DNA of 6,559 nt, from positions 1 to 6,559 of the forward strand of contig JANWHI010000012.1 of NCBI GenBank assembly GCA_025450495.1, read 5' to 3'. The DNA is from Candidatus Dormiibacter sp. GTDB lineage: Bacteria; Chloroflexota; Dormibacteria; UBA8260. Below the pieces are notes generated by a model that had not been told where the DNA came from, did not search any database, and saw only the letters and a program-made list of their open reading frames with translations. Shown in pieces: positions 5,583 through 6,559 of this stretch. How positions within the stretch are numbered: the stretch's first letter is position 1; each line of letters starts with the position of its first letter. Position numbers and translations under genes: made by a program.

Positions 5583-6559
5583 GTGACCAGCGATCGCGGC
5601 ACTCCCCGTCGTGAGCTCCCCGCAGGAATGCGAGCCCAGCTGGACAGCGAATCGCTCATGGGCGTGCCCACGTTCGGCCGGCGCCCGTTGCTGACCGAGC
5701 CAGAACAGCTCGACGAGTGGCGTCCCGACGCTGCTGTCGTCGGCGCCCCCTGGGACGACAACACCACCCACCGCCCCGGCGCCCGCTTCGGTCCTCGCGC
5801 GCTTCGCGCCGCCACGTATGTCAACGGCAGCTACCACCTCGACCTCGAGCTCGAGATCTTCGATCACCTCGAGGTCGTCGACTACGGCGACGCGCTCGTC
5901 GCCAGCGGGCTCTGGGATGTCAGCTACGCGGCGATCCACGACCGCGTTGCCCAGGTCGCCAGCCGCGGCATCATTCCGTTGGTCATCGGCGGTGATCACT
6001 CGATCACCTGGCCGAGCGCCACCGCCGTCGCCGAGCACCATGGATTCGGCAACGTCGGCATCATCCACTTCGACGCCCACGCCGACACAGCCGATCAGAC
6101 CAACGGCAACCTGGCCAGCCACGGCACACCGATGCGCCGGCTCATCGAATCGGGCGCCGTGCCCGGCCGCAACTTCGTCCAGATCGGCCTGCGCGGTTAC
6201 TGGCCTCCCGCCGAGGTGGTGGCGTGGATGCGCACGCAGGGGATGCGCACGCACTTCATGCAGGAGGTCTGGGAAAGGGGGATCACCGCGGTCCTCGATG
6301 ACGCCATCGCGGAGGCACTCGACGGTCCACAGGCGATCTACATCTCGCTCGACATCGACGTTCTCGACCCGGGGTTCGCCCCGGGAACGGGCACGCCCGA
6401 GCCCGGCGGGATGGCACCGGTCGACCTGCTCAGGGCAGTGCGGAGGATTGCTCTCGAGACCAACGTCGTCGCCATGGACGTCGTCGAGGTCAGCCCTCCA
6501 TATGACTGGGCAGACACGACGGTCAACAACGCGCATCGCATGGTCTGGGAGGTGCTGGC
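5583..6559 (+). CDS. Agmatinase/guanidinobutyrase-type ureohydrolase (C-terminus beyond window)
   Basis: Binuclear-metal hydrolase that releases urea from a guanidino compound, probably agmatine (giving putrescine) or 4-guanidinobutyrate. 325 codons are visible and the frame is open at the right edge; most of the expected family length is present. All six metal ligands are there: His139 (GGDHS, 136-140), Asp164, His166 and Asp168 (DAHAD), and Asp257 and Asp259 (SLDIDVLDP, 255-263). Other family marks are THRPGARFGPRALR (62-75), HGTPMRR (180-186) and FAPGTGTPEPGG after the last metal motif. The HGTPxRR form recalls guanidinobutyrase and proclavaminate amidinohydrolase as much as classic SpeB, so the substrate is left open. 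GTG 5583 is the only start between the exporter's in-frame TAA and the conserved region, apart from the shorter ATG 5628 (codon 16) and ATG 5658 (codon 26). The enzyme is cytoplasmic; no signal peptide is seen. Confidence 0.92.
   Translation, partial: MTSDRGTPRRELPAGMRAQLDSESLMGVPTFGRRPLLTEPEQLDEWRPDAAVVGAPWDDNTTHRPGARFGPRALRAATYVNGSYHLDLELEIFDHLEVVDYGDALVASGLWDVSYAAIHDRVAQVASRGIIPLVIGGDHSITWPSATAVAEHHGFGNVGIIHFDAHADTADQTNGNLASHGTPMRRLIESGAVPGRNFVQIGLRGYWPPAEVVAWMRTQGMRTHFMQEVWERGITAVLDDAIAEALDGPQAIYISLDIDVLDPGFAPGTGTPEPGGMAPVDLLRAVRRIALETNVVAMDVVEVSPPYDWADTTVNNAHRMVWEVL
6226..6253 (+). repeat. In-frame 13-bp repeat, 15-bp period, in the ureohydrolase
   Basis: GGATGCGCACGCA occurs at 6226-6238 and 6241-6253. 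It encodes MRTQG followed by MRTHF (residues 216-225). The period is five codons, so the frame is kept. It lies between the DAHAD and SLDID metal motifs, outside the active-site residues. Confidence 0.6.

Noticed and set aside
4887..6536. 549-residue open frame on the minus strand across the exporter and ureohydrolase
   Set aside because: It spans two well-supported genes and their boundary, and shows no family signature.
1..6559. RNA genes, CRISPR arrays, insertion sequences, toxin-antitoxin or defence genes
   Set aside because: No tRNA- or rRNA-like stretches, no regular spaced repeats, no transposase or terminal inverted repeats; nearly all bases are in the five assigned genes.

Overview
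The window is high-GC bacterial DNA with dense coding and short intergenic gaps. It most likely comes from an actinobacterium. An RNase J gene lies directly upstream of an FtsK-type DNA translocase gene, a linkage familiar from Actinobacteria. No gene start has a convincing Shine-Dalgarno sequence, and three starts have a -10-like hexamer only 7-8 nt upstream, the usual leaderless arrangement in that phylum. A deeper lineage such as Acidimicrobiia is possible, but this is a guess from gene order and style.

Left two thirds, minus strand, transcribed leftward from about 3940: a family 4 uracil-DNA glycosylase (3286-3939), then RNase J (1646-3289), then FtsK/SpoIIIE (1509 to the left edge, C-terminus missing). 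The glycosylase and RNase J genes overlap by four bases (GTGA), so their translation is probably coupled. A 136-bp gap with a weak promoter-like sequence precedes ftsK. The genes cover base-excision repair of deaminated cytosine, RNA maturation and decay, and chromosome segregation.

Right third, plus strand, transcribed rightward from about 4077: a 14-helix DHA2-type major facilitator exporter (4077-5564). After an 18-bp gap comes a binuclear-manganese ureohydrolase of the agmatinase/guanidinobutyrase type (5583 to the right edge, C-terminus missing). The two halves are divergent around a 137-bp region (3940-4076) that carries a promoter-like sequence for each side and two overlapping small dyads.

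Most of the window is ordinary core genome and I see no new multi-gene system. The points most worth checking are a canonical beta-clamp-binding pentapeptide (QLSLF) at the very C-terminus of the glycosylase, the apparent leaderless starts, a 7-bp GC hairpin inside ftsK that covers a purine-rich SD-like tract just before the motor domain, and the exporter-ureohydrolase pairing. No RNA genes, insertion sequences, CRISPR arrays or convincing intrinsic terminators were seen.
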